A stretch of DNA of 64,000 nucleotides from Dethiosulfatarculus sandiegensis (GTDB lineage Bacteria; Desulfobacterota; Desulfarculia; Desulfarculales; Desulfarculaceae). The notes under the pieces were generated by a model that saw nothing but the letters and a program-made list of their open reading frames with translations, did no database searches and was not told where the DNA came from. The DNA is taken from positions 62,001 to 126,000 of the forward strand of contig NZ_AZAC01000034.1 of NCBI RefSeq assembly GCF_000931935.2, written 5' to 3'. The position numbers were made by a program, and so were the translations under genes. Positions within the stretch are counted from its first letter, which is position 1; every line of letters begins with the position of its first letter. Shown piece after piece: positions 27,387-36,875 of the stretch.

Positions 27387-27470
27387 AACCTCCTCCTTAG
27401 CGTTTTACATATACCCCTTTAGCCCGGGCTTTTAATCGCGGCTGAAAAGCTGCCCTGGGAAAGGGGGGTG

Positions 27471-27506
27471 AGGCCCGGACCGTTAATGCGGCAGCCGGGC
27501 CTTGCT
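27471..27506. repeat. Hairpin between pgk and tpiA
   Basis: AGGCCCGG pairs with CCGGGCCT, with an inner CCG/CGG stem. T's follow on the plus strand only, whereas the genes run on the minus strand. It may be an mRNA-stability or processing element rather than a terminator. Confidence 0.5.
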
Positions 27507-27652
27507 TTTTCATATGGGTAACTCAGCTTGCCGGTAAAGTCCTTTCCGAAATTTGCCGGGTTCCGATTGATGAAAACATTTTTTTCCGGTTCGAATTACT
27601 CATATTACGGAATGCTCGTAATTCGTAAGCCTTTTTCTTAAAGCAGCAAGCG

Positions 27653-28888
27653 TCAGCCACGCTTGGTAAAGCAGGAATCACCTATGATTCTGCCTTCCAT
27701 GCCTGTGGAGCCGCCGAGCGCCGCCACTGCGGGCAGGGTGTCGCCTGTGAGCATGGCCAGGAAGGCGCCGCCGCCGGTTGAGATATAGCTGATATTGTCT
27801 GTTTCACCCACCCGGCTCACGGCTACGTCTGTGTCGCCGCCGCCAATGATCGTCATGGCATAGCTTTGGGCCACAGTGGAGACCATGTTATAGGTGCCCC
27901 GGCTGAATGCATCCATCTCAAAGGCTCCCATGGGGCCGTTCCAAATAATGGTTTTGCAGTCTCGCAAGGCGGTGCGGTAAAGCTGGCTGGTGGCCGGGCC
28001 TATATCCATGACCATCCATTCCTTGGGAATTTCCTGCACTGTGGTCACCATGGTCTCGGCCTTGGGGTCGAAACGGTCTGCCACCACGCAGTCCACTGGA
28101 ATATAGAGTTTGACTCCCATTTCCTTGGCCTTGAGCATAAGGCATTGGGAAACCGAGACCAACTCTTCTTCATAGCGGCTTTTGCCGACCTCATAACCCA
28201 CACCCTTTAAAAAGGTGTTGGCCATGGCTCCGCCCACAATCATTTTGTCCACATGCTCAAGCAGGTTTTCCAGGGCCTCAAGCTTGGTGATGGCCTTGGC
28301 GCCGCCGACCACGGCCGCCAGGGGGCGAGCCGGATCAACCATTGCGCGACGGAAATATTCCATTTCCTTTTTCATGGTGAAACCGGCGACACTTACAGGC
28401 GCGAACTTGGTGATGCCCTCAACCGAGGCGTGAGGCCTGTGAGCCACGGCAAAGGCGTCGTCCACGTATATATCGCAAAGGCTCGCCAGGGCCTTGGAGA
28501 ATTCCGGGTCGTCCTGGGTCTCGCCCGGCTCGTAGCGCAGGTTTTCCAGCATCAGAACCTTGCCGGTCTTAAGTTCCTGCACCATCTTGCGGGTTTCATC
28601 ATTGACTAATTCCGGGGGGCCCAGATGAACCTGTTTTTTCAACAGGCGGCCCAATCGGCGGGCCACAGGGGCCATGGAGAGCTCCTTGACCACTTTTCCC
28701 TTGGGTCTACCCATGTGGGACGCCACGATAACCTTGGCGTTTTCGTCCAGGCAGTAGTTAATGGTGGGCAGAGCAGCCCTTATGCGGTTGTCGTCCGTTA
28801 TGTTCTGGTTTTCATCCAGGGGTACGTTGAAGTCCACTCGGATGAAGACGACCTTGCCTGCAAGATCAATCTCATTAATATAGCGCAC
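27653..28888 (-). CDS. pgk: Phosphoglycerate kinase
   Basis: 411 residues, normal length. Transfers phosphate from 1,3-bisphosphoglycerate to ADP. Substrate motifs near the N-terminus are VFIRVDFNVPLD (about 14-25) and ASHMGRPKG; the hinge/nucleotide region has VVGGAKAITKLEAL, NGPMGAFE and TIIGGGDTDVAV. The usual VGGAKVSTK reads VGGAKAITK, a mild variation. The start codon is GTG at 28888 with aaggag 11 bases upstream. It sits between gap and tpiA, co-directional. Confidence 0.97.
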   Translation of the reverse strand: MRYINEIDLAGKVVFIRVDFNVPLDENQNITDDNRIRAALPTINYCLDENAKVIVASHMGRPKGKVVKELSMAPVARRLGRLLKKQVHLGPPELVNDETRKMVQELKTGKVLMLENLRYEPGETQDDPEFSKALASLCDIYVDDAFAVAHRPHASVEGITKFAPVSVAGFTMKKEMEYFRRAMVDPARPLAAVVGGAKAITKLEALENLLEHVDKMIVGGAMANTFLKGVGYEVGKSRYEEELVSVSQCLMLKAKEMGVKLYIPVDCVVADRFDPKAETMVTTVQEIPKEWMVMDIGPATSQLYRTALRDCKTIIWNGPMGAFEMDAFSRGTYNMVSTVAQSYAMTIIGGGDTDVAVSRVGETDNISYISTGGGAFLAMLTGDTLPAVAALGGSTGMEGRIIGDSCFTKRG

Positions 28889-29418
28889 GGCCAGTCAAGC
28901 TCCTTGATTAAAAATCCTTCCCCGTTTTAAGGCCCCGTCAGGGGCGGAAACGGGCCCAGTATATTGTAATGGCTTTTCCCGATTAAAACGGTTGTTGCCA
29001 AACCTGTTTTAACCCGCCTTGTTTTATCGTCTGAGGAGCCTTCTTAGCACGGCCCCCGGTTCGGGCCATGACGGACCCTGATAATTAACAAGCAAAGGGT
29101 TTTTCAGGCCTTTTTTATTAACCAAATGACTGCCGTCAATGATTCTGACGGCAATGGCCCTGAAAAGGCTTTTGTCTGTCTGTCTCCAAAGGTAGTATAC
29201 GCTTCTCGAAGGGGCTGCGTAAAACCGCATTCAACAAAAGTCTGCTTATAAAGGTTCATATAAGCCGGTTGGCCCAATATGGATATTCCAAGACCGGCTC
29301 ATAATAAAGGTCTGAAAAAAACTTTTTCCAGCAAGCTGATAGGAGCCCGTTACAGGGCTCCTTAAATTTATTTTAAAAGCAAAGGCATTGTCGGCGATAG
29401 TTGCCTGACCTTAAAAGG
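28889..29418. other. Structured spacer between gap and pgk
   Basis: No gene; a minus frame at 29024-29230 has no support. Two clear hairpins are present. One is TGCCGTCA/TGACGGCA with a 7-base loop, nested inside a longer imperfect caggcc/ggccctg stem (about 29105-29168). The other is AGGAGCCC/GGGCTCCT (29341-29362). Neither has a T run on the gene strand, so they may stabilise or segment a gap-pgk mRNA, or be REP-like. Confidence 0.45.
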
Positions 29419-30426
29419 TTACAGGCTTTTCGCCACCATTTCGGCCAAGTTGACAAGGCGGCTGGCAAAACCCATTTCATTATCATACCACGAAAGGACC
29501 TTGACCATGCGGCCATCCATAACCTGGGTCAAAGCAGCGTCGACAATAGATGAATAAGGGCAGGTGGTGTAGTCAATGGAAACCAGGGGCTCATCGCTTA
29601 CCTTGAGGACTCCGGCCATGGGGCCTTCGGCAGCCTGACGCAGGGCGTCGTTGACTTCCTCGGCATCCACTTGGTTGCCCAAACGGCAGGTGATATCCAC
29701 CAGGGAAACGTCCGCGGTGGGCACCCTTATGGCAAAGCCGTCCAGTTTGCCTTCAAGTTCAGGGATAACCTGGGTCACCGCCTTGGCCGCGCCGGTGGAG
29801 GTGGGGATCATGGAAAGCGCGGCGGCCCTGGCCCTGCGCATATCCTTGTGAGAGCCGTCCAACATGCGCTGGCTCATGGTGTAGGCGTGAATAGTCGTCA
29901 TGAGCCCGTGTTCGAGGGTAAAGACATCGTTCAGCACCTTTGCCACCGGGGCCAGACAGTTGGTGGTGCAGGATGCGTTACTGATGATGTGGTGGTTTTG
30001 CGGGTCATATTCCTGTTGGTTGACACCCATGACAAAGGTGTGATCAACGCCCTTGCCTGGTGCTGCGATCAAGACCTTTTTGGCGCCGTGTTCCATGTGT
30101 CCCTGGCAAGAGGCGCGGTCCTTGAATTTACCGGTGGCCTCAAGCACTATATCCACATCGTATTTTTCCCAGGGAATCTGGTCAGGGGAGGGGGCTCTGG
30201 TGATTGCGACCGGGTGACCGTCTATGATCAGCTGGTCTTCATCGTGTTCAACTTCGGCCTGAAAAGTACGATGCACTGAGTCGTATTTCAGTAAGTGGGC
30301 CAATTGATAGGTGTCTGCCCGACCGTTTATGCAGACCAATTCCAGTTCTTCGTGCCCAGGACCCAGAATTCGCGCAAGCAGGCGGCCCACACGTCCGAAA
30401 CCGTTGATCCCAACCTTAACTGCCAT
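29419..30426 (-). CDS. gap: Glyceraldehyde-3-phosphate dehydrogenase, type I
   Basis: 335 residues from ATG 30426, which has ggagg at 9 bases; a longer frame to 30498 lacks one. The NAD-binding VGINGFGRVGRLLARI opens the Rossmann fold. The catalytic Cys153 is in SNASCTTNCLAP, with the expected downstream His region (HAYTMSQ), RAAALSMIPTSTGAAKA and WYDNEMGFASRLV. An Asn/Gly after the second strand (CINGRADT) suits NAD over NADP, though the residue is not diagnostic. Head of the glycolytic gene cluster. Confidence 0.97.
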   Translation of the reverse strand: MAVKVGINGFGRVGRLLARILGPGHEELELVCINGRADTYQLAHLLKYDSVHRTFQAEVEHDEDQLIIDGHPVAITRAPSPDQIPWEKYDVDIVLEATGKFKDRASCQGHMEHGAKKVLIAAPGKGVDHTFVMGVNQQEYDPQNHHIISNASCTTNCLAPVAKVLNDVFTLEHGLMTTIHAYTMSQRMLDGSHKDMRRARAAALSMIPTSTGAAKAVTQVIPELEGKLDGFAIRVPTADVSLVDITCRLGNQVDAEEVNDALRQAAEGPMAGVLKVSDEPLVSIDYTTCPYSSIVDAALTQVMDGRMVKVLSWYDNEMGFASRLVNLAEMVAKSL

Positions 30427-30660
30427 CTCGTAGTTCCTCCGCAGATACCGGCATCTGAAAAGAGCCTGCCGGTTTAGCATGGTGCAAGAATAAGACATCC
30501 TTAAAACGATCTAAGGCCCTGGGCGCAACCAAAAAAGCGCCGGGCCGTTTGAATCATCCAAGGTTGTCATATCAACGTACTGAAGACATTCTAGGGGCTT
30601 ATTGCTGACGGTCAAGTGCTTTTATGGGGTAAAGGGCAAGTAGGTTTGAAAAAGTTTGCT

Positions 30661-31158
30661 TTAGTCAACAGTGCTTGGCTGAAATGTATTTTTCAGGTCC
30701 AAAAAAAGAATCAGAGCGTCTTCGCCGTCATTTGTGTAATAGCCCGGTTTTCTGCCGATTTCAGAGAAATTTAAGGAGCGGTAAAGTCGACGGGCAGCCA
30801 GGTTGCTGGGGCGCACCTCTAAAACCGCCTCCCTGGCCCCCAGTTCAAGAGACAGGTCCAGCCCTTTCTGCAACAGATGCCTGCCCACTCCCCGGCCCCG
30901 AAACGCGGGGTGAACCGCCAGGTTTTGGATTTGGATTTCATGGTCTTGCAGCCACAGGCAAAGGTAGCCTGCCAGGGCTTTACCGGGAAGGGTGAGGCAA
31001 ACCAGCGGGTGAGCCTGTTTGTGCAATATACCGGCCTGGAAAAAATAGCCGGGCCAGGGCGAGGCAAAGGAGGCCGCCTCAATGGCTGTGATTTCCTTGA
31101 TGTGCCCCGGCAGCATGGGCAAAACGGCCAGCCTGGGGCTGGTTGAAGGCCGGGTCAT
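30661..31158 (-). CDS. rimI: RimI-like GNAT N-acetyltransferase
   Basis: 165 residues. GNAT fold with the acetyl-CoA loop NLAVHPAFRGRGVGRHLL (about 78-95), then LEVRPSNLAARRLYRSLNF and GRKPGYYTNDGEDALIL, a close match to RimI, which acetylates the N-terminal alanine of ribosomal protein S18. Its start overlaps the stop of the upstream EIIA gene by a few bases, so translation is probably coupled. Other GNAT substrates are possible. Confidence 0.88.
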   Translation of the reverse strand: MTRPSTSPRLAVLPMLPGHIKEITAIEAASFASPWPGYFFQAGILHKQAHPLVCLTLPGKALAGYLCLWLQDHEIQIQNLAVHPAFRGRGVGRHLLQKGLDLSLELGAREAVLEVRPSNLAARRLYRSLNFSEIGRKPGYYTNDGEDALILFLDLKNTFQPSTVD

Positions 31159-31553
31159 GGAACTAAAAGCGCTCCGGCGGCGTTAATGGCATTTTGTCCT
31201 TTCTCAGATACCTTGACGGCGAGTATTTCCAGGGTGTTGTCTTCCCGGGTGGTGGCCGCCTCAATCATCATCGGCAGGTTGACTCCGGTCACCACTTCCA
31301 CCTTGTCTTTCTCTAATAAGGCGCAGGAGACATTGTTGGGGGTGCCGCCGAACATATCGGTGAGGATCAGGACTCCGTCCGGGTCCTTGAGCTTTTTTAC
31401 GCTGCGCGCCAGCCTCTGCTCCAGGCTGTCAGGGTCGGTTGTGGCCAAAATGTCTATGGCTTCGACATTTTTGATTTTCCCCAAAATAAACTCCGCCGCG
31501 CTCAGTAATTCTGAAGCAAGGCGGGCATGAGAAATGATGATAAGACCAATCAA
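31155..31553 (-). CDS. PTS mannose-family EIIA component
   Basis: 132 residues. The phosphoryl-accepting His9 is in IIISHARLA. The fold continues with VLILTDMFGGTPNN, ITDL-type strands and VVTGVNLPMMIEA, which are family hallmarks. In this setting, next to rapZ, ptsN and rpoN and without a sugar-specific permease nearby, it is likelier to be regulatory than a sugar transporter part. It overlaps rimI and follows rapZ by 7 bases. Confidence 0.93.
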   Translation of the reverse strand: MIGLIIISHARLASELLSAAEFILGKIKNVEAIDILATTDPDSLEQRLARSVKKLKDPDGVLILTDMFGGTPNNVSCALLEKDKVEVVTGVNLPMMIEAATTREDNTLEILAVKVSEKGQNAINAAGALLVP

Positions 31554-31560
31554 TTATTTT

Positions 31561-32457
31561 TTACCCCAGTTGGATGTCCCTGTGACGCAGGGTGACGCGT
31601 CGGTTTTCGTTTTCCAGGTTTTCCGCCAACCAATGGGCCACTGCCACTGAGCGGTGGCGGCCACCGGTGCAACCTATGGCTACTGTAATCTGGCTTTTTC
31701 CCTGGCGCTGGTATTCAGGGATAATCAGTTCCAAGAGGTCCTTTAAGCGCGCCAGGAAGTCTATTGCTATAGTTTGCTGAAATATAAAATTTACCACCCG
31801 ATTATTACGGCCGTCAAGTTCACGCAGTTTTTCCACGTAAAAGGGATTGGCCAGGAAGCGAACATCGATCACCAGGTCCGCTTCAGCCGGCAGGCCGTTT
31901 TTATAACCAAAGGTCAACAGATTGAGCTGCAGTTTCGCCGGGGGCGCCATGCGCTTGAAAAGCGAGTGAACCTCGTCCCTGAGCTGGTGAATTGAAAAAC
32001 CGCTGGTGTCGATAATCTGAGTGGATTGCCGACGGATCTCGGCCAGCATTTTTCGTTCCCTGCGGACCACCTCTTCCATGGACGCTTCATCTTTGGCCAG
32101 AGGATGCTGCCTTCTGGTTTCCGAGTAGCGGCGCAAGAGCACATCATTGGATGCTTCCAAAAAAAGCACCTCCAGGCAAAAACCCTGTGCGGCCAAGTCC
32201 TTTAAAGTGGCCGGAAAGTTTTCCACAAAGCCCCTGGCCCTTACATCCATCACCATGGCCGCCTTGAAAGGCTCCACCACATGCTCCAAAGGCAGCTTGA
32301 CAAAAGACGAAAGGAGTTCCACGGGCAGATTATCCACCGCATAAAACCCCATATCTTCCAGAACCTTGAGAACCGTGGATTTACCGGAACCGGAAAGGCC
32401 GGTTATAACCACAAATCTGGAATTACTTTTAATGTCCGTTTGCAAAATGTCTTTCAT
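31561..32457 (-). CDS. rapZ: RapZ/YvcJ-type nucleotide-binding RNase adapter
   Basis: 298 residues. A P-loop (GLSGSGKST, 20-28) starts the N-terminal kinase-like half; then VDNLPVELL, DVRARG and, in the C-terminal half, LTFGYKNGLPAEADLVIDVR, LANPFYVEKLRELDG and AIGCTGGRHRSVAVA. In E. coli RapZ steers RNase E to GlmZ sRNA; the role in this lineage is unproven. The rpoN-side order here (rpoN, hpf, ptsN, rapZ, EIIA) is conserved and suggests a PTS-nitrogen/cell-envelope circuit. No strong SD was seen. Confidence 0.95.
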   Translation of the reverse strand: MKDILQTDIKSNSRFVVITGLSGSGKSTVLKVLEDMGFYAVDNLPVELLSSFVKLPLEHVVEPFKAAMVMDVRARGFVENFPATLKDLAAQGFCLEVLFLEASNDVLLRRYSETRRQHPLAKDEASMEEVVRRERKMLAEIRRQSTQIIDTSGFSIHQLRDEVHSLFKRMAPPAKLQLNLLTFGYKNGLPAEADLVIDVRFLANPFYVEKLRELDGRNNRVVNFIFQQTIAIDFLARLKDLLELIIPEYQRQGKSQITVAIGCTGGRHRSVAVAHWLAENLENENRRVTLRHRDIQLG

Positions 32458-32943
32458 TCAGACCGCCCGTCAGCATTGGTTCAGCAGGGAACATGCTCTT
32501 CATCTTTAAACAAATCCGAGGAGATTCGTTATAAAAACGGCTATGCGCCCTAAACGCGCCCGGTATAAAACCGGTTGCGGCGGTTTGGGCGGGTAAAAAG
32601 GCGTAAACACATCTTAAGGGAAGTCATGATCAAGCCTCTTTGGAGGTGGATCAAAAGAAACCCTTAAACAGCCTTTATCAGGGCCCGGCAAAAGGAAAGT
32701 TCGCCAGCAGCCTTGGCCCCGCCTCATAAAACCTTTAACAGACAGTTGTAATTGCCTGAATCAGGTTACGCACTTTACTGAAAAGGCCGCCGGAAAATAT
32801 TTCCGACGGCTTCAATCTTAAAAAAACACTGGTCACTATTGTCAAACGGCCTCTAAAAAAAGAGAAAAACCAGTGTCTTTGCTATGCGGCGATCAGGTTG
32901 TTTTCCCCGCCGCCCCGGCTGATGCAACCGGGGCGGCGGGTTT
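32458..32943. other. Spacer between ptsN and rapZ with two strong hairpins
   Basis: No gene. On the minus strand ACACTGGT pairs with ACCAGTGT (32825-32876, large loop containing its own CTCT/AGAG stem) and runs into six T's, so it is probably a terminator of the rpoN-hpf-ptsN transcript. A second hairpin, CCGCCGCCCCGG/CCGGGGCGGCGG (about 32909-32941), follows the ptsN stop directly. Its T run is on the plus strand. Confidence 0.55.
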
Positions 32944-33405
32944 TTAGAAATCTTCGTCCTGGGCCTTTATGACCTCGAATATCTCAGGCGCGCCCTTGGC
33001 TTCAACCAAGTCCTTGCGCACGGAGCCGCTTTTTAAAAGCCGCGAAATTCTGGCCAGGGCCTTGAGGTGGATGCCGGCGGACTTGTCAGGGGCCACCACC
33101 AGGAAGAACAGATGAGCGGGTTTGCCATCCAGAGAGTCAAACTCCACCCCGGCTTTGGATCGTCCAAAAGCCAAAAGAAGATGGCTTAAGTTCTCCAGTT
33201 TGCCGTGAGGAATGGCTATCCCGTCGCCGATTCCAGTGGAACCCAGGCGCTCGCGCTCTATGAGCACTTCCATTAGACGTTCCGGGTTCAGTTTCGGGTC
33301 GGCCTCTTGAAGAACCTGACACAGTTCTTCCATGACCGCCCTTTTGCCTGTCCCCTTAAGGTCGGCGATTACTTGGTTTTGTTGGAGTACGTCAGTTAGT
33401 CTCAT
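32944..33405 (-). CDS. ptsN: PTS EIIA-Ntr (nitrogen-related) protein
   Basis: 153 residues. The phosphorylated His67 is in GIAIPHGKL; preceding MEVLIERERLGSTGIGDG and following HLFFLVVAPDKSAGIHLKAL are EIIA-Ntr signatures. It acts as a phosphorylation-state signal, not a transporter. It lies directly after hpf (25 bases), in the classical rpoN cluster. EI-Ntr and NPr are not in the window, so its phosphate donor must be encoded elsewhere. Confidence 0.95.
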   Translation of the reverse strand: MRLTDVLQQNQVIADLKGTGKRAVMEELCQVLQEADPKLNPERLMEVLIERERLGSTGIGDGIAIPHGKLENLSHLLLAFGRSKAGVEFDSLDGKPAHLFFLVVAPDKSAGIHLKALARISRLLKSGSVRKDLVEAKGAPEIFEVIKAQDEDF

Positions 33406-33430
33406 TCACTTGCCAGTTTGTTAGCCAACG

Positions 33431-33970
33431 TTATTGAGGCTCAATCAAACCAAAATTACCATCGGCTCTGCGGTAAATAACATTGAGCATCTCGTTTCGG
33501 GCATTTATAAAAACCAAAAACTCATCTTCCGACAGATCCAGCTGCATGGCCGCTTCATCCACGTCCATGGGTTTGGCTGTGAGTTTGGTTGTTTCTATGA
33601 TTCTGGGCTCCGGATCCACAACGCTTTCGGCCTCGAAAACATCCACCTTGAAGGGTCGTTCCGAACCTTTGCGGCCGCCTTTGCCAAGATTCTTCAGCTT
33701 TTCCCGGTAGCGCTTGACCTGTTTTTCGATTTTGTCGAGGACCAAGTCCATGGAGCTGAAAAGATCCCCCGTGGTTTCACTTCCGTGTATTTTGAGGCCT
33801 GAGGCCAAGATGGTCACATCCGCCTCGTGACGGTGTTTTTCCACCGTAAAGGTGATGACCGCCTCGACGGGGCCGTCAAGGTACTTTTTCAGTTTTTCGA
33901 CCTTCTCCTGGGCGTATTCCTTTAGTGCTTCCGAAGGTTCGGTGTGACGAAAAGTGACTTGGATTTGCAT
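33431..33970 (-). CDS. hpf: Ribosome hibernation promoting factor, long form
   Basis: 179 residues from ATG 33970, which follows gaggagg; a longer frame to 34024 lacks an SD. The N-terminal ribosome-binding fold (IQVTFRHTEPSEALKEYAQ to VKRYREKLKNL, about 1-100) is joined by a linker to a C-terminal dimerisation domain (IIETTKLTAKPMDVDEAAMQLDLSEDEFLVFIN), making it the long HPF type that can pair 70S ribosomes into 100S dimers on its own. Located between rpoN and ptsN. Confidence 0.95.
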   Translation of the reverse strand: MQIQVTFRHTEPSEALKEYAQEKVEKLKKYLDGPVEAVITFTVEKHRHEADVTILASGLKIHGSETTGDLFSSMDLVLDKIEKQVKRYREKLKNLGKGGRKGSERPFKVDVFEAESVVDPEPRIIETTKLTAKPMDVDEAAMQLDLSEDEFLVFINARNEMLNVIYRRADGNFGLIEPQ

Positions 33971-34086
33971 CAGGATAACCTCCTCGATGTATGGGACATT
34001 GCCACCAATACGAGAATAATTCATTATCCCCGACCGGCGGGGTTGTCAACGGCCTTTTAGCCGGCCCAGGTGGCAAAGCCCTTGGT

Positions 34087-35550
34087 TCAGATGATGCGCC
34101 TTCTTCGGCTGGATGGCAAAATGCCAAGCATCTCTCTATATTTAGCCACTGTTCGCCTTGCAATATCAATATTTTCTTTCTTAAGCAATTCTGCTATAGT
34201 CTGATCGGATAGAGGTTTGCCTTGATCTTCATCGCCCACGATCTGCGCAATTCTTTCCTTTACCGCCTCGCTGGCCACGGCTTGGCCATGCACCCGGTTG
34301 ATGCCCGAATTAAAGAAAAATTTAAGTTCGTAAACACCTTGCGGAGTGTGGACGTATTTGTTGGTGGTCACTCGGCTGATGGTGGATTCATGCATGCCCA
34401 CATCTTCGGCCACATCCCTCAATACCAGGGGCTTTAAATTGGTTATGCCGCTGTCTAAAAAAACTTTTTGGTGTTTTACTATGGATTCGGTGACCTTGTA
34501 GATGGTCCTCTGGCGCTGGTGAATGGAGCGGATCAGCCAAAGAGCGCTGCGCAGCTTGGTTTGCACATATTCCTTGGCCTCGCTGGAGGCCTCTTTACCC
34601 AAAGAATCCTTGTAAAAGTTGTTTACCTTGAGTTTCGGCAGACCGTCTTCATTGAGCACGATCACATACTCGCCGTCCATTTTGTAAACATATATATCCG
34701 GCGTTATGTAGTGGGGCGGGTCGTCGTCTATGGCCCGGCCCGGTTTGGGCTCCAGTTTGCGGATCAGCCCAATGGCCCTGGCCACTTCATCCAGGCTCAC
34801 CTTGAGTTTTTTCGCCAGGGGCTTGAACTTGCCCTTTTCCACCATGTCCAGGTGGCTTTCCAGAATTTCGTGCACCAAGTCTTCGGCAGGGAAGAGCTCC
34901 ACGGCCTGGGTGATGAGGCATTCCTGGATATCGCGGGAGGCAACGCCCAGGGGGTCAAACTGCTGCACCACCTTGAGCACTGCTTCCATTTCTTCCACAG
35001 AGACGCCTTTGAGCTCGGCAATGGCCTCCAGGGAGCTTTTCAGGTAACCGTCCGCGTCCAGGTTGCCGATTATTTCGGCGCCCAGCTCCATCTGGCCGTC
35101 GTTAAGGGCGGACATGCGCAGCTGCCAGAGCAGACTGTCCCTGAGAGACACCGCCCGGGAAAGCACATTTTCAAAGGAAGGCGTTTCCCGGGATTCGGCC
35201 ATTCCTCCTTCGCCGGAGCCCCTATTCGGAGCCGAGGAATATTCGCCCAGGTAGTTTTCCCAGTCAAAATCATCCTTGACCTTTTCTTCCACCTTGACTT
35301 CATCCAGGGAAGGCGTCTCCACCTCTGCGGCCTGCTCCGTGTTATCGGTTGATTCAGAGGCTTTGGAATTCTGCTGGTCGACCTGGGACTCCTCGTTGAG
35401 GTCCAGCATGGGGTTTTCCATGAGTTCCTGGTTGATGGTCTCGGCCAGCTCCAGGCGCGAGAGCTGCAACAGTTTTATGGCCTGCTGCAACTGCGGCGTC
35501 ATTACCAGCTGCTGGCTGAGTTTAAGAGTTTGTTTGATCTCCAGACCCAT
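34087..35550 (-). CDS. rpoN: RNA polymerase sigma-54 factor
   Basis: 487 residues. Region I (LKLSQQLVMTPQLQQAIKLL, 9-28) binds activators. An acidic region II follows (about 50-90), then the core-binding and -12 regions (DPLGVASRDIQECL), and the C-terminal RpoN box reads ARRTVAKYRE (about 470-480). It directs transcription from GG/GC promoters; a perfect one lies before amtB in this window, and an AAA+ activator is at 38653-40077. Transcribed with lptCAB upstream and hpf downstream. Confidence 0.97.
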   Translation of the reverse strand: MGLEIKQTLKLSQQLVMTPQLQQAIKLLQLSRLELAETINQELMENPMLDLNEESQVDQQNSKASESTDNTEQAAEVETPSLDEVKVEEKVKDDFDWENYLGEYSSAPNRGSGEGGMAESRETPSFENVLSRAVSLRDSLLWQLRMSALNDGQMELGAEIIGNLDADGYLKSSLEAIAELKGVSVEEMEAVLKVVQQFDPLGVASRDIQECLITQAVELFPAEDLVHEILESHLDMVEKGKFKPLAKKLKVSLDEVARAIGLIRKLEPKPGRAIDDDPPHYITPDIYVYKMDGEYVIVLNEDGLPKLKVNNFYKDSLGKEASSEAKEYVQTKLRSALWLIRSIHQRQRTIYKVTESIVKHQKVFLDSGITNLKPLVLRDVAEDVGMHESTISRVTTNKYVHTPQGVYELKFFFNSGINRVHGQAVASEAVKERIAQIVGDEDQGKPLSDQTIAELLKKENIDIARRTVAKYREMLGILPSSRRRRII

Positions 35551-35561
35551 GGTTCCTCAAG

Positions 35562-36284
35562 CTATAATGAGAAGTTCTGACCCAGGTAAATCCGGCGCGC
35601 CACTTCGCTGTTGGCGATGGTCTCCGGATCTCCTTCTTCTAAAACGTTTCCTTCATTAAGTATATACGCCCTGTCGCAGACAGTCAGCGTTTCTCTGACA
35701 TTGTGGTCACTTATCAAAACCCCTATGCCTCTGTCCTTTAACTGGCGGATGATATTCTGCAGATCCGCCACAGCCAGGGGGTCAATTCCGGCAAAGGGCT
35801 CGTCCAGGAGAATGAAGGTGGGCTCGGTGACAAGGAGCCTGGTTATCTCCACCCTGCGGCGCTCACCGCCGGAAAGTGAATAAGCCTGGTTTTTGCGCAG
35901 ATGAGACACCTTCAGCTCATCCAGCAGGCTTTCCATGCGGGCCTCTTCTTCTTCTTCGCTTAAGTCCAGGGTCTCCAGGATAGCCCTTATGTTTTCTTCC
36001 ACTGTGAGTTTGCGAAAGATGCTGGGCTCCTGCGGCAGGTAGCTGATTCCCCTCCTGGCCCTCTGGTAGGTGGGGAACTCGGTTATATCCTCGCCGTCTA
36101 AGCGCACCGAACCCTCATTGGGAGTGATAAGGCCCACGGTCATATAGAAGCTGGTTGTTTTTCCCGCTCCGTTGGGCCCTAAAAGGCCTACAATTTCATT
36201 GTCCTGCACGCTTAGCGAAACCTGGTCCACCACTCGGCGGCCCCCATAGATTTTGACAAGCTTATCAAGGGTTAGTTTGTGCAC
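35562..36284 (-). CDS. lptB: LPS export ABC transporter ATPase LptB
   Basis: 240 residues. The Walker A motif is GPNGAGKTT (35-43), the signature LSGGERRR, and Walker B FILLDEPFAG; the D-loop and H-loop (LISDHNV) are also present. LptB powers LPS extraction from the inner membrane with LptFG, which are not in the window. It follows lptA by two bases and precedes rpoN by 11, one transcript. Confidence 0.96.
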   Translation of the reverse strand: MHKLTLDKLVKIYGGRRVVDQVSLSVQDNEIVGLLGPNGAGKTTSFYMTVGLITPNEGSVRLDGEDITEFPTYQRARRGISYLPQEPSIFRKLTVEENIRAILETLDLSEEEEEARMESLLDELKVSHLRKNQAYSLSGGERRRVEITRLLVTEPTFILLDEPFAGIDPLAVADLQNIIRQLKDRGIGVLISDHNVRETLTVCDRAYILNEGNVLEEGDPETIANSEVARRIYLGQNFSL

Positions 36285-36286
36285 TT

Positions 36287-36841
36287 TTACTTCTTTTTCT
36301 TCTTGGCTCCGGGAGTAATGGTCACGCTGACCCTTTTGCCGGGTTTGCCGTGCACAACGGCCCGGTCCTGATCCATGAATACGGTGATTTTTTCGCCGGA
36401 AACCTGGTTTTTACCCTTCCAGACAGTGGCTTGGCCTTCCAGAAGCATTTTGCGGCCTCCGGCCCAGTAGGTGGCCTTGCGGCCCACGGCAAGCCTGTCT
36501 CCCTGCCTGATTTTCACATGGCCGATAGCCACAACCTTGCGCACCTTGCTGGCGTCTTCGGCCATGCCGCCCGTGGCAGGTTTTTCGGTCTCGGTTTTGG
36601 CGTCTTCTTCCTCGTCCTTTTCGTAATAGACCTCCAGCACGTCACTGTCTATGTTGACATCCCCCTGGGTTGCCTTGACCGTTCCTGTGAAGGTGGCTAT
36701 ACGCGATGTATCGTCCACCTCGAGCTGATCGGCCACAACGTGCACCGGTTCATCGCTGGCTTCTGGTTTGCTGAAGGCTCCGGCTGGTGAAACCGCCAGA
36801 GCAAGGATCAATAACGCGGCCGGGATGGGCCAAAGCCTCAT
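36287..36841 (-). CDS. lptA: Periplasmic LPS-transport protein LptA
   Basis: 184 residues with a signal peptide (WPIPAALLILALAVSPAGA). The OstA-like beta-jellyroll begins VHVVADQLEVDD, TGTVKATQGDVNIDSD and repeats that pattern after an acidic, low-complexity insertion (EKDEEEDAKTETEKPA, about 93-108). It forms the periplasmic bridge carrying LPS. The insertion is unusual in length but falls in a loop. Between lptC and lptB, co-directional. Confidence 0.9.
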   Translation of the reverse strand: MRLWPIPAALLILALAVSPAGAFSKPEASDEPVHVVADQLEVDDTSRIATFTGTVKATQGDVNIDSDVLEVYYEKDEEEDAKTETEKPATGGMAEDASKVRKVVAIGHVKIRQGDRLAVGRKATYWAGGRKMLLEGQATVWKGKNQVSGEKITVFMDQDRAVVHGKPGKRVSVTITPGAKKKKK

Positions 36842-36875
36842 TGCCAGTCCTCCCGTTAAAAAAGGGTTTTGGATA

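Noticed and set aside
34468..35352. 294-codon plus-strand ORF opposite rpoN
   Set aside because: Antisense shadow of a fully conserved gene; composition is His/Gly-rich noise.
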